Notes: generated by a model not told the origin, from the sequence alone. A stretch of 64,000 bases of DNA from Celeribacter neptunius (GCF_900113955.1 NZ_FORH01000003.1:310001-374000); one strand, 5' to 3'; counted from the first letter of the stretch, positions 1 through 9,404 are shown. A program made the numbers and translations.

Positions 1-1
1 C

Positions 2-292
2 CCGGACGACGAGATTGAGGTCACACTGGAGCGTCTTCACCGGGAGCATCTGATCTTGTCGGAACAATTGCCCGCGATACGCAGGACATTGGAGGTGCTG
101 CATGATGCCCATCGCCGTGCGACAGAGCAGGAGCGAACAGAACTGCGGGCATTTTCCCATCAGTTGCGCCAGCACATCATCGTAGAAAACGCCCTGCTCC
201 TGCCCTTCGCAAAGGCGCGATTGACCGAAGACGACCTCACCACGTTGCGAAACAAAATGATCACCCGTCGAATTCAGACGATGGTGCGTTGA
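2..292 (+). CDS. Hemerythrin-like HHE domain protein, C-terminal part
   Basis: The reading frame is open from the first bases of the window, so the start lies upstream and only the last 96 codons are present. The helical segment has spaced His/Glu residues typical of a hemerythrin HHE fold: LHREH near the beginning, then LHDAHRR, then QHIIVENALLLPFA. Hemerythrin-like proteins bind a di-iron site. In denitrifiers, relatives act in NO or O2 binding or Fe-S repair, but the exact role here is inference. A TTG at 56 could also start translation, but that would cut off the first helix. The stop is about 24 nt before the preferred moeA start. Confidence 0.6.
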   Translation, partial: PDDEIEVTLERLHREHLILSEQLPAIRRTLEVLHDAHRRATEQERTELRAFSHQLRQHIIVENALLLPFAKARLTEDDLTTLRNKMITRRIQTMVR

Positions 293-315
293 GAACACTC
301 AGGCCCGGCTATCCA

Positions 316-1602
316 ATGATCCCAACACAAAAGTTCGAGAGCCTCGGATGTGGTTGTGACACATCCGAGGACCCCAATGGTCTACCGAGCATCGATACCG
401 CGCTTGAACGGATTGCATCCTTGTGCGGCCGGCCGATCGCGGGGACCGAAACCCTCCCGCTCGGCCAAGCGCATGGGCGTGTTCTCGCTGAGGCGATACA
501 TGCACAGGGCGCCACACCACCGTTCGATGCCTCCGCGATGGACGGATATGCGCTCTCCTCGAAAAGCCTGACCGGACAGGGACCGTGGCATCTGAACATC
601 GTCGACGAGGTAACGGCGGGAAGCCTCGGCGAGGGAAAGTCGCTGAGCCCCGGCGAGGCCAGTCGGATCTTTACCGGCGCCCCCCTGCCCCACGGAGCCG
701 ATACGGTGGTGATGCAGGAACGGATCGAACGGCAAGGCGACCGGTTCCGCCTCGATTTCAGGCCGCTGGTCGGGGAAAACGTACGCAAGCGAGGCGAGGA
801 CATGTCCCCCGGCGACATCATCCTTTCTCCCGGCAAAAGACTCGGTCCGCGCGAGATCGCGGCCCTGGCGGCCGCCGGGGCAGATGAGGTTATCGTCCGC
901 AGGAAACTCCGCGTCGCGCTGATTGTCACGGGCAATGAAATTCGCGAACCCGGCACGACCCTGGCTGCTGCGGAAATCCGCGACGTCAACACGCCGATGC
1001 TGCAATCGGCTCTGACCGATGCGCGCATTTCGCTGATTGCATGCCACAGAACCGGCGATGATCCGGACAAATTGCGCCGCCTCCTCGACGAAATGGCGGA
1101 TGCTTCGGATCTCATCGTCACCACCGGCGGCATTTCGGTCGGCGACAAGGACCATGTGAAACCGGCTATGCTCGAACTTGGCGCCGATCTCTGGTTCAGC
1201 GGCGTCGCGATCAAACCGGGAAAGCCGGTGACGCTCGGCAAACTCCGCCAGTCGATCTGGCTCGGCCTGCCCGGTAATCCGGTATCCGCGCTGACCACAT
1301 GGACCCTGTTCGGGCAAGCGCTCCTGGCACATTTATGCACAGAGGAGACGCCAAACCACCGCAAACGACATGTCGTCACGAGCGCCTCGCTGCGCTGCCA
1401 CGCCAGCCGCTGCGAACTGCGCCCGGCCCGGCTTGTCGGTTTCGACGGTGCCGGACGGGAACTGGTCACCTTTGACAGCGCAACGCATTCCGCGCGCGTC
1501 GCGGGCCTGCCGCAGGCCGATGGCTTCATCTTCATCCCCTCGGGACAAGACGCCCTACCCGCCGGAGCGGTGGTGGAATTCTTACCCTTTTGCGAGAACT
1601 GA
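316..1602 (+). CDS. moeA: Molybdopterin molybdenumtransferase MoeA
   Basis: The protein of about 428 residues matches MoeA, which inserts molybdate into adenylylated molybdopterin in the cytoplasm. Family hallmarks visible in order are PFDASAMDGYAL near the N-terminus, FTGAPLPHGADTVV, IVTGNEI, TTGGISVGDKDHVK and LPGNPVSALTTW. I chose the ATG at 316 over an in-frame TTG at 289 because the TTG overlaps the previous stop and has no ribosome site, although the site before the ATG is also weak. No molybdoenzyme is encoded in the window. Next to a denitrification locus, the likely client is a Nap or Nar nitrate reductase located elsewhere, which is inference. Confidence 0.85.
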   Translation: MIPTQKFESLGCGCDTSEDPNGLPSIDTALERIASLCGRPIAGTETLPLGQAHGRVLAEAIHAQGATPPFDASAMDGYALSSKSLTGQGPWHLNIVDEVTAGSLGEGKSLSPGEASRIFTGAPLPHGADTVVMQERIERQGDRFRLDFRPLVGENVRKRGEDMSPGDIILSPGKRLGPREIAALAAAGADEVIVRRKLRVALIVTGNEIREPGTTLAAAEIRDVNTPMLQSALTDARISLIACHRTGDDPDKLRRLLDEMADASDLIVTTGGISVGDKDHVKPAMLELGADLWFSGVAIKPGKPVTLGKLRQSIWLGLPGNPVSALTTWTLFGQALLAHLCTEETPNHRKRHVVTSASLRCHASRCELRPARLVGFDGAGRELVTFDSATHSARVAGLPQADGFIFIPSGQDALPAGAVVEFLPFCEN

Positions 1603-1614
1603 AAGGCTACAAAC

Positions 1615-2151
1615 ATGAAAATCGCCTACACGATGGCGCCGGGCCGCGGCGATATGGACGGCCTGCTGATTCAGGTTGCGAACAGACTGATGTCGCGCGG
1701 TTTCCGGCCTGCGGGCACGGTTCAGATTAATACCGACCGTCCCGGAGGCGGCCCGTGCGACATGGACATCAAGGTCCTGCCCCTGGGCCCGATCCTGCGC
1801 ATTTCTCAACATCGCGGCGCCCACGCCCGAGGATGCCGGCTTGATCCGAATGCCCTGGAGACGGCAGTGGCGCAGGTCTCCACCGACATCGCCACTGAAG
1901 AGCTCAGCCACGTCCCGGACTGTCTCATCGTGAACAAATTCGGCAAACACGAAGCGGAAGGCCGCGGCTTTCGCCCGGTTATCGCAGATGCCCTGATGCG
2001 GGAGATCCCCGTGCTCGTAGGGGTCAACAGCCTGAACCTCGAAGCCTTTCAGACATTTTCCGGTGGCCTGGCCGTTGAGGTCCCCGCCACTGTCGCTTCC
2101 ATGCTCGAGTGGTTCGATCACAGTCTGTCCTGTGTCGAGACTACCGGCTGA
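1615..2151 (+). CDS. DUF2478 family protein
   Basis: This 178-residue protein fits the DUF2478 family, whose members often lie beside molybdenum transport or molybdoenzyme genes and are sometimes described as NTPase-like. Supporting motifs are the glycine-containing N-terminus IAYTMAPGRGDMDGLL, the central ISQHRGAHARGCRLDPNALE and the strongly conserved IVNKFGKHEAEGRGFRPVI. It follows moeA by 12 nt and probably shares its transcript, which supports a link to molybdenum or cofactor handling. The biochemical function is unknown. A Walker A loop is not clearly present, so I do not claim ATP binding. Confidence 0.7.
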   Translation: MKIAYTMAPGRGDMDGLLIQVANRLMSRGFRPAGTVQINTDRPGGGPCDMDIKVLPLGPILRISQHRGAHARGCRLDPNALETAVAQVSTDIATEELSHVPDCLIVNKFGKHEAEGRGFRPVIADALMREIPVLVGVNSLNLEAFQTFSGGLAVEVPATVASMLEWFDHSLSCVETTG

Positions 2152-2457
2152 AACTACCGGACCGCGATCTGGCCCGACAGAGGCCCGATCGATTGCTCCA
2201 CCCTCGTCTTTCTTAACGAAAGTCAAGGCGATGACATCGCAAATCGGATCAGGTTTTCCCAGTCTCACCCACTGGATGGTGTTCGGAATTCCGAGCTGAT
2301 CGGGCCGATCCATCGACATGATATCCCGCTCCCGATCGCAAGATGGCGAGCACTCTGCCCCGCCGCACGCGATCCGGCGGACGGATCGGATATCGGTCAT
2401 CGCGCTTCGAGCCTCCATGCGTGCGACTTTGAAACCAAGTCGTAGCGGGACCGCGAT
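2152..2457. other. Leader region upstream of nirE
   Basis: This stretch of about 300 bases between the DUF2478 gene and nirE contains a perfect FNR-family box at 2213-2226, then about 230 bases of leader. The only ORF candidates are a 22-codon ORF at 2231 and a 47-codon Arg/Ser-rich ORF at 2318-2461 that overlaps the nirE start by ATGA. Neither has a convincing ribosome site, so neither is called. No terminator hairpin with a T-run was seen. Confidence 0.5.
2213..2226. promoter_or_regulatory. NnrR/Dnr-type box upstream of nirE operon
   Basis: The 14-mer TTAACGAAAGTCAA matches the TTRAC-N4-RTCAA form reported for NnrR-type regulators in alphaproteobacteria. The identical 14-mer lies upstream of norC in this window. 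It is 238 nt from the nirE start (box centre to ATG), much further than the other boxes here. Confidence 0.8.
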
Positions 2458-3273
2458 ATGAAATTCGAGCCAGTGCAAGACCAGCCAATTCCCCCTTCGC
2501 CGCATGGCAAGGTCATCCTTGTCGGGGCCGGACCCGGCGACCCGGATCTGTTGACGATCAAGGCGTTGAACGCCATTCGGAGCGCGGATGTCATCGTGTT
2601 CGACCGTCTGGTCAGCCCGGAGATCATGGCGCTGGTGCCACGCGGCACCCGGCGCATCGATGTCGGCAAAGCCCCGAAATGCCATCGCGTACCGCAAGAC
2701 GAGATCAATCGCCTCCTCCTGAGCGAGGCACGGCAAGGCCACTGTGTGGTCCGCCTCAAAGGCGGCGACCCGCTGATTTTCGGACGCGGTTCGGAAGAGG
2801 CCGCGGACCTGCGTGCAGCGGCGATTGAGGTGAGCTATGTCCCCGGCATCACCTCGGCCCAGGGCGCGGCCTGTTCCTCCGGCGTGCCATTGACCCATCG
2901 CGGTCTGGCGACGGGGGTGCGCTATGTCACCGGACATCGTGCCCGAGACGCGCATCTGGATCTCGACTGGGCCAGCCTCGCCAACGTCGACACCACGCTC
3001 GTCGTCTATATGGGGGCGATGAATGTTGCCGAGATCGCCAGCCGTCTCATCGCCCATGGCATGCCCGGCCCGCTGCCGGTAATGGCCATCGCATCCGCCA
3101 CGACACCGCGTGAGGCACGGCTGATCTCTTCCCTGCAAAACATTGCGATCGATCTCGAAAACAAGCCGCTCGACGGCCCCGTGCTCTTCGTCATCGGCCA
3201 TGTCGTCTCGCTTCACCCGGACCACGCCGCCTCTCTCGCCAACATGCAACCCAGACCGACCGCCGATGCCTGA
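2458..3273 (+). CDS. nirE: Uroporphyrinogen-III C-methyltransferase NirE
   Basis: This SAM-dependent enzyme of 271 residues methylates uroporphyrinogen III at C2 and C7 to give precorrin-2, the first committed step to siroheme and heme d1. Visible SUMT motifs are VGAGPGDPDLLTIKA near residue 22, VRLKGGDPLIFGRGSEE in the middle, VPGITSAQGAACSSGVPLTHR and the late VVYMGAMN. It lacks the dehydrogenase/ferrochelatase module of CysG, so it is a stand-alone methylase. The ATG at 2458 is the first start after an in-frame stop and has GGGA about 8 nt upstream. It is the first gene of the d1 operon and overlaps nirC by 8 nt. Confidence 0.95.
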   Translation: MKFEPVQDQPIPPSPHGKVILVGAGPGDPDLLTIKALNAIRSADVIVFDRLVSPEIMALVPRGTRRIDVGKAPKCHRVPQDEINRLLLSEARQGHCVVRLKGGDPLIFGRGSEEAADLRAAAIEVSYVPGITSAQGAACSSGVPLTHRGLATGVRYVTGHRARDAHLDLDWASLANVDTTLVVYMGAMNVAEIASRLIAHGMPGPLPVMAIASATTPREARLISSLQNIAIDLENKPLDGPVLFVIGHVVSLHPDHAASLANMQPRPTADA

Positions 3274-3589
3274 CCGTTTCCTGCTTCTCTTCTGTCTTGC
3301 CCTGCCCGGCGCCGGTTTTGCGGAGCCGCTGGTCGACACCGGACGGGCGGCCGAGCTCGAGCATATGGTGATCCAGGATTGCGGGTCCTGCCACGGGCTG
3401 ACCCTGAAAGGCGGGCTGGGCAGCCCGCTCACCCGCGCGGCGGTCGACGGGGTTCCGCCCGAGGTCCTCTCTTCGATCATCCTCGACGGTGTCCCGGAGA
3501 CGGCCATGCCGCCATGGCGCCCGATCCTGACCGAAAACGAGGCGCTCTGGATCGCCGAATTTCTTTTGAACAGGGAAGACGACCAATGA
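3266..3589 (+). CDS. nirC: Periplasmic c-type cytochrome NirC
   Basis: This small monoheme cytochrome c of 107 residues has a signal peptide ending near GAGFAEP and a CGSCHG heme site (Cys39, Cys42, His43). A methionine ligand is likely in the MPPWRP segment. NirC proteins donate electrons to NirS or take part in d1 heme maturation in the periplasm. The chosen ATG gives a proper signal peptide; a longer open frame upstream is a shadow of nirE. It overlaps nirE at its start and nirF by ATGA at its end, which indicates tight translational coupling. Confidence 0.92.
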   Translation: MPDRFLLLFCLALPGAGFAEPLVDTGRAAELEHMVIQDCGSCHGLTLKGGLGSPLTRAAVDGVPPEVLSSIILDGVPETAMPPWRPILTENEALWIAEFLLNREDDQ

Positions 3590-4737
3590 AACATTTCCTC
3601 CTGGCAACCGCGCTCGCGCTCCTGCCCGGGCTTGCCCTCGCCGAGGGCCCCTGCTGCGCAACGGGCGATCTCGGGCTGATCGTGGAGCGCGCCACCGGCT
3701 CCGCACTCGTGGTCGATCGCTCGGACCATGCCGCCATCGGTCGCGTCGAAGGGCTCGGCGACATGTCGCATGCGTCGATGACCTACAGCCCCGATGAGCA
3801 TTACGCCTATGTGTTCGGACGCGACGGCGGGCTCACCAAGATCGACATGCTGACCCAAAAGATCGTCGCCCGGACCATCCAGGCCGGCAATTCGATCGGC
3901 GGCGCGATTTCGGATGATGGCGAACTGGTCGCCGTCTCCAATTACACACCGGGTGGCGTCAAGGTCTTCGACGCGGAAACGCTCGAGCTGGTTGCCGATG
4001 TGCCCGCCGACGGCAAGACCATCGGCCTGGCCGACCTGCCCGGTCGCCGCTTCATCTGGACCGTCTGGGACACCGGCGAAGCCTTTCTGGGCGATTTCTC
4101 CGGCCCGGAACCGATGATCACCAATCTCGGTGTCGTCGGCAAGAACCCGTTCGATGCCGTCGTCACCGATGATGCCCATACCTATCTGATCGGGTTGTTC
4201 GGCGAGAAAGGCGTCACCGCCATCGATCTGTGGCAGACCCCGCCCGCCCCGCAACGATTCCTCGAAAACTACGGCAAGGATCACGAGGACATGCCGGTCT
4301 ATAAAATGCCGCACCTTCAGGGCTGGGCCTTCACCGAGGGGCAGTTCGTCCTGCCCGCGGTCGGGCAATATGCGCTTTTGTGGGTGGATCGTGAGACGCT
4401 CGAGGAAACCGGTCGCACCGAGATGCACGGCCAGCCGGTCTTCGTCATCTCGCAGCCCGCCTCCCCCTATGTCTGGGTCAATTTTGCCACCCCGCGCAAT
4501 GGCGTGGTACAGGTGGTCGACAGTCGCACCCATGAGATCGTCAAGACCCTGGAACCGGGCAAAGCCGTGCTGCACATGGAGTTTGCGCCACGCGGGGCCG
4601 AGGTCTGGGTCTCGGTCCGCGATGAGGACAAGATCGTCGTCTACGACACCAGGAGCTTTGAGAAAAAGGCCGAAATCCCGGCCCAGGCACCATCCGGGAT
4701 CTTTTTCACCGCGCGCGCGCATCAGCCGGGATTGTGA
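3586..4737 (+). CDS. nirF: Heme d1 biosynthesis protein NirF
   Basis: This d1-type beta-propeller of 383 residues is required for a late, still incompletely defined step of heme d1 synthesis in the periplasm. It begins with a signal peptide (MKHFLLATALALLPGLALA). Repeated propeller strands follow, such as MTYSPDEHYAYVFGRDG, AISDDGELVAVSNY and MEFAPRGAEVWVSVRDED. Unlike NirN and NirS it has no heme c domain. The mature N-terminus carries adjacent cysteines Cys23-Cys24, which I cannot assign as a lipobox. It overlaps nirC by ATGA and is followed 3 nt later by nirDL. Confidence 0.93.
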   Translation: MKHFLLATALALLPGLALAEGPCCATGDLGLIVERATGSALVVDRSDHAAIGRVEGLGDMSHASMTYSPDEHYAYVFGRDGGLTKIDMLTQKIVARTIQAGNSIGGAISDDGELVAVSNYTPGGVKVFDAETLELVADVPADGKTIGLADLPGRRFIWTVWDTGEAFLGDFSGPEPMITNLGVVGKNPFDAVVTDDAHTYLIGLFGEKGVTAIDLWQTPPAPQRFLENYGKDHEDMPVYKMPHLQGWAFTEGQFVLPAVGQYALLWVDRETLEETGRTEMHGQPVFVISQPASPYVWVNFATPRNGVVQVVDSRTHEIVKTLEPGKAVLHMEFAPRGAEVWVSVRDEDKIVVYDTRSFEKKAEIPAQAPSGIFFTARAHQPGL

Positions 4738-4740
4738 CCC

Positions 4741-5730
4741 ATGTTGTCCCGTCTCCCACCACTCGATCAATCCCTCCTGAACAGCTTCCAACGCGACTTC
4801 CCGCTTCATCTGCGCCCCTTCGCCTGGATCGCGGCACAATGCGGCAGCAGCGAAGCGGAGGTCCTCACCCGTCTCAGGGCCATGCAGGCCGAGGGGCGCA
4901 TTGCCCGGGTCGGCGCGACGGTGCGTCCGAACACCGCCGGTGCCTCGACCCTCGCCGCCATGCGTATTCCGGAAGAACGGCTCGAAGAGGTCGCCAACCG
5001 CATCTCGGAAGAACCCGGCGTGAACCATTCCTATCTGCGCGAGCATGAGTTCAACCTCTGGTTCGTCCTGACGGCGCCGAATACCGCTGAGCTCGAGCAG
5101 ACGCTGCACCAGATCCGCACGGACACCGGGATCGATGTGCTTGATCTGCGTCTGGTGCGCCCGTTCAACATTGATCTCGGGTTTGCCCTCGATGGTGCCT
5201 ATCACAACACTCCGCGACAGGCGGACCCGGATGTCTCGATCCTGCAACCGACCGACCGCCCGCTGCTTGAGGCGCTGTCACGCGGTCTCGACCTGACATC
5301 ACGCCCGTTTGCTGCATTGGCTCAGGCCCTCAACCGATCCGAGACAGAGGTGATCGCACGGATCGGCACCCTGCATGAGGCCGGTATCCTGACCCGGATC
5401 GGGATCATCGTGCGCCACCGCTCCATCGGCTGGTCCTCGAATGCAATGGTGGTCTGGAATGTCCCCGAGGACCGGATGATCGCGGCCGGGACCGCGCTTG
5501 CCGCCTGTCCGGGCATCACCCTGTGCTATCAGCGGCGCAGCATTCCCGGCACCTGGGAGTATGGCCTCTATTCCATGATCCACGCCCGCAGCCGGGACGA
5601 GGCGCTCGCGCTCCTGTCGCGCGCCGCCGCCCTCCCGGAACTGGCGGGATGCGCCCATGAACCGCTGTTCTCGGTGCGCTGTTACAAGCAGACCGGTGCG
5701 CGCTTTGCCAAGAATTCGAAGGTGGCCTGA
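4741..5730 (+). CDS. nirDL: Siroheme decarboxylase NirD-NirL fusion
   Basis: The protein of 329 residues contains two Lrp/AsnC-like units in tandem. The first starts at LDQSLLNSFQRDFPLHLRPF and the second at DRPLLEALSRGLDLTSRPF, near residue 172. This is the NirD-L fusion seen in Paracoccus. Together with NirG and NirH it forms the siroheme decarboxylase that converts siroheme to didecarboxysiroheme. Each half has a winged-helix part followed by an RAM-like part with conserved His/Arg segments (NHSYLREHEFNLWFV and CYQRRSIPGTWEYGLY). It does not look like a DNA-binding regulator in this context. Confidence 0.93.
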   Translation: MLSRLPPLDQSLLNSFQRDFPLHLRPFAWIAAQCGSSEAEVLTRLRAMQAEGRIARVGATVRPNTAGASTLAAMRIPEERLEEVANRISEEPGVNHSYLREHEFNLWFVLTAPNTAELEQTLHQIRTDTGIDVLDLRLVRPFNIDLGFALDGAYHNTPRQADPDVSILQPTDRPLLEALSRGLDLTSRPFAALAQALNRSETEVIARIGTLHEAGILTRIGIIVRHRSIGWSSNAMVVWNVPEDRMIAAGTALAACPGITLCYQRRSIPGTWEYGLYSMIHARSRDEALALLSRAAALPELAGCAHEPLFSVRCYKQTGARFAKNSKVA

Positions 5731-5731
5731 G

Positions 5732-6205
5732 ATGCGACGCGAGCCTCTTCCCCATGACGCCCTCGACACTGCCGACCGCACATTGATCAACATGTTGCAG
5801 GATGGTCTGCCGATCACCTCCCGTCCGTTTGCCGGCATTGCCGCCGAACTCGGCCTGACCGAAGCTGCCGTTCTCCTGCGCATCGCGCGTTTGCGAGACA
5901 TCGGCGCGATCACGCGTTTCGGTCCGTTTCTCGATGCCGCGGCCATGGGCGGCGCCTTTTGCCTCTGCGCCATGGACGTGCCGGAGCCTCGTTTTGACGC
6001 GGTCGTGACTTTGGTCAATGCCCACCCGGAGGTGGCGCATAATTATCAACGCATCCACCGCTTGAACATGTGGTTCGTTCTGGCCTGCGATCGGCCGGAA
6101 GGGATCGGACAAGTGGCGGATCGGATCGAAGCGGAGACGGGACTGCCGGTTCTGCGCTTTCCGAAACTCAAGGAATTTTTCATCGGCTTCAAGGTGACAG
6201 CATGA
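5732..6205 (+). CDS. nirG: Siroheme decarboxylase subunit NirG
   Basis: This Lrp/AsnC-like protein of 157 residues belongs to the siroheme decarboxylase complex. It shows the family start DRTLINMLQDGLPITSRPFAGIA and the late VAHNYQRIHRLNMWFVLA segment, with the His-containing motif thought to lie at the substrate site. The ATG follows the nirDL stop by one nucleotide; a longer open frame upstream is a shadow inside nirDL. The end overlaps nirH by ATGA. It is assigned as NirG from its position between nirDL and nirH. Confidence 0.9.
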   Translation: MRREPLPHDALDTADRTLINMLQDGLPITSRPFAGIAAELGLTEAAVLLRIARLRDIGAITRFGPFLDAAAMGGAFCLCAMDVPEPRFDAVVTLVNAHPEVAHNYQRIHRLNMWFVLACDRPEGIGQVADRIEAETGLPVLRFPKLKEFFIGFKVTA

Positions 6206-6687
6206 CCCTCGACGCGACAGACCGCAGACTGCTGAGTGCGACCCAGGCCGGTTTGCCGCTCTCGCCCAGACCTTTCGCCGAGATCGCTCGTGAGATCGGG
6301 GTGAGCGAAGACGAAGTCCTCAGACGTTTCGCGCGTCTGCAGGAAACCGGCGTCGTCCGACGCATCGGCGTCGCCCCCAATCACTATGCGCTCGGCATGA
6401 CCGCGAATGGCATGAGCGTCTGGGATGTCGATGACGACATGGCGGATGTGCTCGGCGCACAAATCGGTGCCCTGGCCTTCGTCAGCCATTGCTACCTGCG
6501 CCCGCGCGCCCTGCCGGACTGGCCCTACAACCTGTTTGCGATGCTGCATGGCTCCGAGCGCAGCGACGTGGAAGCGCATCGGCTCGAAGTGCTGTCGCTC
6601 CTCGGAGCAGCCTGCCGCAGTCACGACATTCTCTATTCCTCACGCATCCTGAAAAAGACCGGCATGCGTCTCAAAACGGGAGCCTGA
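6202..6687 (+). CDS. nirH: Siroheme decarboxylase subunit NirH
   Basis: This third Lrp/AsnC-like unit of 161 residues starts with DATDRRLLSATQAGLPLSPRPF and has a winged helix with IGVSEDEVLRRFARLQETGVVRRIG. The C-terminal part, SHCYLRPRALPDWPYNLFAML and SSRILKKTGMRLK, matches NirH/NirL-type subunits. It acts with NirDL and NirG in decarboxylating siroheme. It is coupled to nirG by an ATGA overlap, and nirJ follows after 3 nt. Confidence 0.9.
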   Translation: MTLDATDRRLLSATQAGLPLSPRPFAEIAREIGVSEDEVLRRFARLQETGVVRRIGVAPNHYALGMTANGMSVWDVDDDMADVLGAQIGALAFVSHCYLRPRALPDWPYNLFAMLHGSERSDVEAHRLEVLSLLGAACRSHDILYSSRILKKTGMRLKTGA

Positions 6688-6690
6688 CCC

Positions 6691-7908
6691 ATGTTTCGCC
6701 TCACCCAATACATGCGCGAGCTTGTCGCCCCGACCCCCGTGCGGACCCGCCGCGGTACGGGCGGCGTCAAACCCGTGGTCATCTGGAACCTGACGCGGCG
6801 CTGCAATCTGCGCTGTCGCCATTGCTACACCACATCGGCCGATGTGCAGTTTCCATGGGAGCTCAGCTCTGAGCAAGCGCAGGGCGTCCTCGACGATCTG
6901 AACAGCTTCGGTCTCCCTGCCCTGATCCTGTCGGGAGGCGAGCCCCTGTCACGTGCCGATTTCTTCGATCTCGCCGGCTACGCCCGACAGTTGAATTTCC
7001 GGCACTTGGCCCTGTCCACCAATGGCACCAAGATCAACCGGGAACAGGCCGACAGGGTCGCCGATCTGAACTTTGACTATGTCGGGATCTCGATCGACGG
7101 GCTCAAGGATTTCAACGACTGGTTCCGGGGTGGCGAAGGCGCATTCGATCAGGCCATGGCCGGCGTGCGCGCCTGCAAGAAACGCGACATCAAGGTCGGT
7201 CTGCGCTTCACCATCACGGAACAGAACGCCCATATGCTCGACGACATGCTGGCGCTCTGCGACAGCGAGGGGGTCGACAAATTCTATCTCTCGCATCTGG
7301 TCTATGCCGGGCGCGGCGACAAGAACCGCGGCGAAGACACCGAACATCTCCGGGCCCGCAACGCGCTGGACAGGCTGATCGAACGCGCCTGGGAGGATGT
7401 GTCGAACCATCGCCCGCTCGAGATCGTCACCGGCAATAACGACACGGATGCGGTCTATTTCCTGCATTGGGTGCGTCGGAACTTCGGCGCGGATCAGGCC
7501 GCACATGTCGAACATCATCTCGAAGCCTGGGGTGGCAATTCCTCCGGCCTCGGCGTCGCCAATATCGACCCGGTCGGGGACGTGCATCCCGACACTTACT
7601 GGTCCGCCTACAAGATCGGCAATGTCAAGGAAACGCCATTCACCGAGCTGTGGACCGGCGACGACCGGATGCTCGCCACGCTGCGACAGCGCCCCCGGCC
7701 GCTGAAAGGCCGCTGTGGCGATTGTGCCTTCAAACATGTGTGCGGCGGCAACACCCGGATCCGGGCCCTTCAGGTCTCCGGCGATCCCTGGGCCGAAGAT
7801 CCCGCCTGTTACATGTCCAACGTAGAACTCGGTATCGCGGATGCCGAGCGTCTCACCGTCACCCCGTTCAGAGGCAAGAGCCATGACCCCGCCTATCGCT
7901 TTTTCTGA
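6691..7908 (+). CDS. nirJ: Radical SAM heme d1 synthase NirJ
   Basis: This radical SAM enzyme of 405 residues replaces two propionates of didecarboxysiroheme with oxo groups in the heme d1 pathway. The CxxxCxxC cluster motif is at Cys38, Cys42 and Cys45 ([13 protein letters not shown]), followed by the SAM-binding [18 protein letters not shown]-like C-terminal region contains [15 protein letters not shown] and DPACYM for a second Fe-S cluster. The next gene, nirN, begins inside the last 26 nt, so the two are translationally coupled. All key cysteines are present. Confidence 0.95.
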   Translation: MFRLTQYMRELVAPTPVRTRRGTGGVKPVVIWNLTRRCNLRCRHCYTTSADVQFPWELSSEQAQGVLDDLNSFGLPALILSGGEPLSRADFFDLAGYARQLNFRHLALSTNGTKINREQADRVADLNFDYVGISIDGLKDFNDWFRGGEGAFDQAMAGVRACKKRDIKVGLRFTITEQNAHMLDDMLALCDSEGVDKFYLSHLVYAGRGDKNRGEDTEHLRARNALDRLIERAWEDVSNHRPLEIVTGNNDTDAVYFLHWVRRNFGADQAAHVEHHLEAWGGNSSGLGVANIDPVGDVHPDTYWSAYKIGNVKETPFTELWTGDDRMLATLRQRPRPLKGRCGDCAFKHVCGGNTRIRALQVSGDPWAEDPACYMSNVELGIADAERLTVTPFRGKSHDPAYRFF

Positions 7909-9403
7909 TGTGTTTCGAACAGGGCGGCGCGCCGGCATCCTCGGCGCCACACTGGCCTTGCTCGCCAGCCCCGCCCTCGCCGACCCCGATGGCGCAGAGA
8001 TCTACATGGACCTCTGCGCCTCCTGCCACGCCGAAAGCCGATTGGGCGGCACCGGCCCGGCGCTGATCCCCGAAACCATCGGGCGTTTGCGCGGCAACGC
8101 TTTGGGCGAGACCATCACCAATGGTCGGGTGGCCACCCAGATGCCCGCCTTTCGCGACACTTTGAGCGCTGCGGAAATCGACGCCGTGGCGTCCTATGTC
8201 AAATCTGCCCTGCCCGACATCCCGCGCTGGACCGCCGATGAGATCGAGGCGACGCGGGCCCTGTCGCCCGACTACACGCCCGTCGCAGCCCCGGTCTTCT
8301 CAGCCGATCCGATGAACATCACGCTTGTGGTGGAGACCGGCGACCACCATGTCAGCGTGCTCGACGGCGATACATTCGAGGTGCTCGACCGCTTTGCCAC
8401 GCCCTTTGCCGTGCATGGCGGCCCGAAATTCAGCCCCGACGGCCATTATGTCTTCGTCATGTCCCGCGATGGCTGGGTCCAGAAATATGACATCTGGGCC
8501 TTGCAGGAGGTCGGGCGCGTGCGCGCAGGTGTCAACAGCCGCAACATCGCAATGAGTTCGGATGGCAAATGGCTGGCGGTCGCCAATTACCTGCCACATA
8601 CCCTGACGCTCCTGTCCACCAAAGACCTGAGCGTGGCCGAGGTCCTGCCGATCGACACCGTGAGCGGCGGCAGCAGCCGGGTCTCCGCCGTCTATCAGGC
8701 GCCACAACGTGCAAGCTTCATTCTCGCGCTCAAGGATTCGCCGGAAATCTGGGAGGTCTTCACCAAACCCGAAGCCCTGTTCGAACACCGCCGGATCGAC
8801 GTCAGCGCCCCGCTTGACGACTTTTTCTTTACCCCGGACTACGCCCATCTCATCGGCGCCAATCGCGGGGCGGAAACCGGTGTCGTCGTCAGCCTCGACG
8901 CAGGTCGCGAGATTGCCGATCTGCCGCTGCCGGGCATGCCGCATCTGGGCTCCGGGATCAGCTTCATGTCCGGCGGCAAACGCGTCATGGCCACGCCGCA
9001 TCTGAGCGAAGGCGTGCTCAGCGTGATAGACATGGACAGCTGGACCATCACCAGGGAAATCAAGACTGCGGGACCCGGGTTCTTTCTGCGCAGCCATGAG
9101 AACACGCCCTATCTCTGGGCCGATGTGTTCTTCGGGCCCAACAAGGACAAGATGCATATCATCGACAAGGAAAGCCTCGAGATCGTCAAGACGCTCGATC
9201 CGGCGCCCGGGAAAACCGTCGCGCATATCGAGTTCACCCGCGACGGGAAATATGCGCTCGTGTCGATCTGGGAGGATGACGGCGCGGTCATCGTCTATGA
9301 CGCCGAGACCCTCGAGGAGGTGCGCCGCCTGCCGATGAAGAAACCTTCGGGCAAATACAATGTCTGGAACAAGATCACCTTTTCCGATGGGACCAGTCAC
9401 TGA
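7883..9403 (+). CDS. nirN: Dihydro-heme d1 dehydrogenase NirN
   Basis: This periplasmic paralogue of NirS has 506 residues. It has a signal peptide, an N-terminal cytochrome c domain with CASCH (Cys45, Cys48, His49) and a C-terminal eight-bladed d1 propeller. NirN oxidises dihydro-d1 to heme d1 and passes it to NirS. Propeller segments include [19 protein letters not shown] and [19 protein letters not shown] chose the ATG inside the end of nirJ because it gives a sensible signal sequence, while the longer open frame would add 14 residues of nirJ shadow. Residues about 275-340 align with the small protein encoded after nirS. Confidence 0.93.
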   Translation: MTPPIAFSDVFRTGRRAGILGATLALLASPALADPDGAEIYMDLCASCHAESRLGGTGPALIPETIGRLRGNALGETITNGRVATQMPAFRDTLSAAEIDAVASYVKSALPDIPRWTADEIEATRALSPDYTPVAAPVFSADPMNITLVVETGDHHVSVLDGDTFEVLDRFATPFAVHGGPKFSPDGHYVFVMSRDGWVQKYDIWALQEVGRVRAGVNSRNIAMSSDGKWLAVANYLPHTLTLLSTKDLSVAEVLPIDTVSGGSSRVSAVYQAPQRASFILALKDSPEIWEVFTKPEALFEHRRIDVSAPLDDFFFTPDYAHLIGANRGAETGVVVSLDAGREIADLPLPGMPHLGSGISFMSGGKRVMATPHLSEGVLSVIDMDSWTITREIKTAGPGFFLRSHENTPYLWADVFFGPNKDKMHIIDKESLEIVKTLDPAPGKTVAHIEFTRDGKYALVSIWEDDGAVIVYDAETLEEVRRLPMKKPSGKYNVWNKITFSDGTSH

Positions 9404-9404
9404 C

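Noticed and set aside
289-315. TTG at 289 as the moeA start
   Set aside because: It overlaps the previous stop, lacks a ribosome site and adds residues unlike a MoeA N-terminus. The ATG at 316 is the simpler choice.
2318-2461. Annotating the 47-codon ORF before nirE as a gene
   Set aside because: There is no ribosome site and the Arg/Ser-rich content has no recognisable family. It is kept only as an observation on the leader.
1582-5247. A 1221-codon open frame on the minus strand across moeA-nirF
   Set aside because: It runs antisense through several well-recognised genes, shows no family motifs and is explained by the high GC content, which removes stops in the opposite frame.
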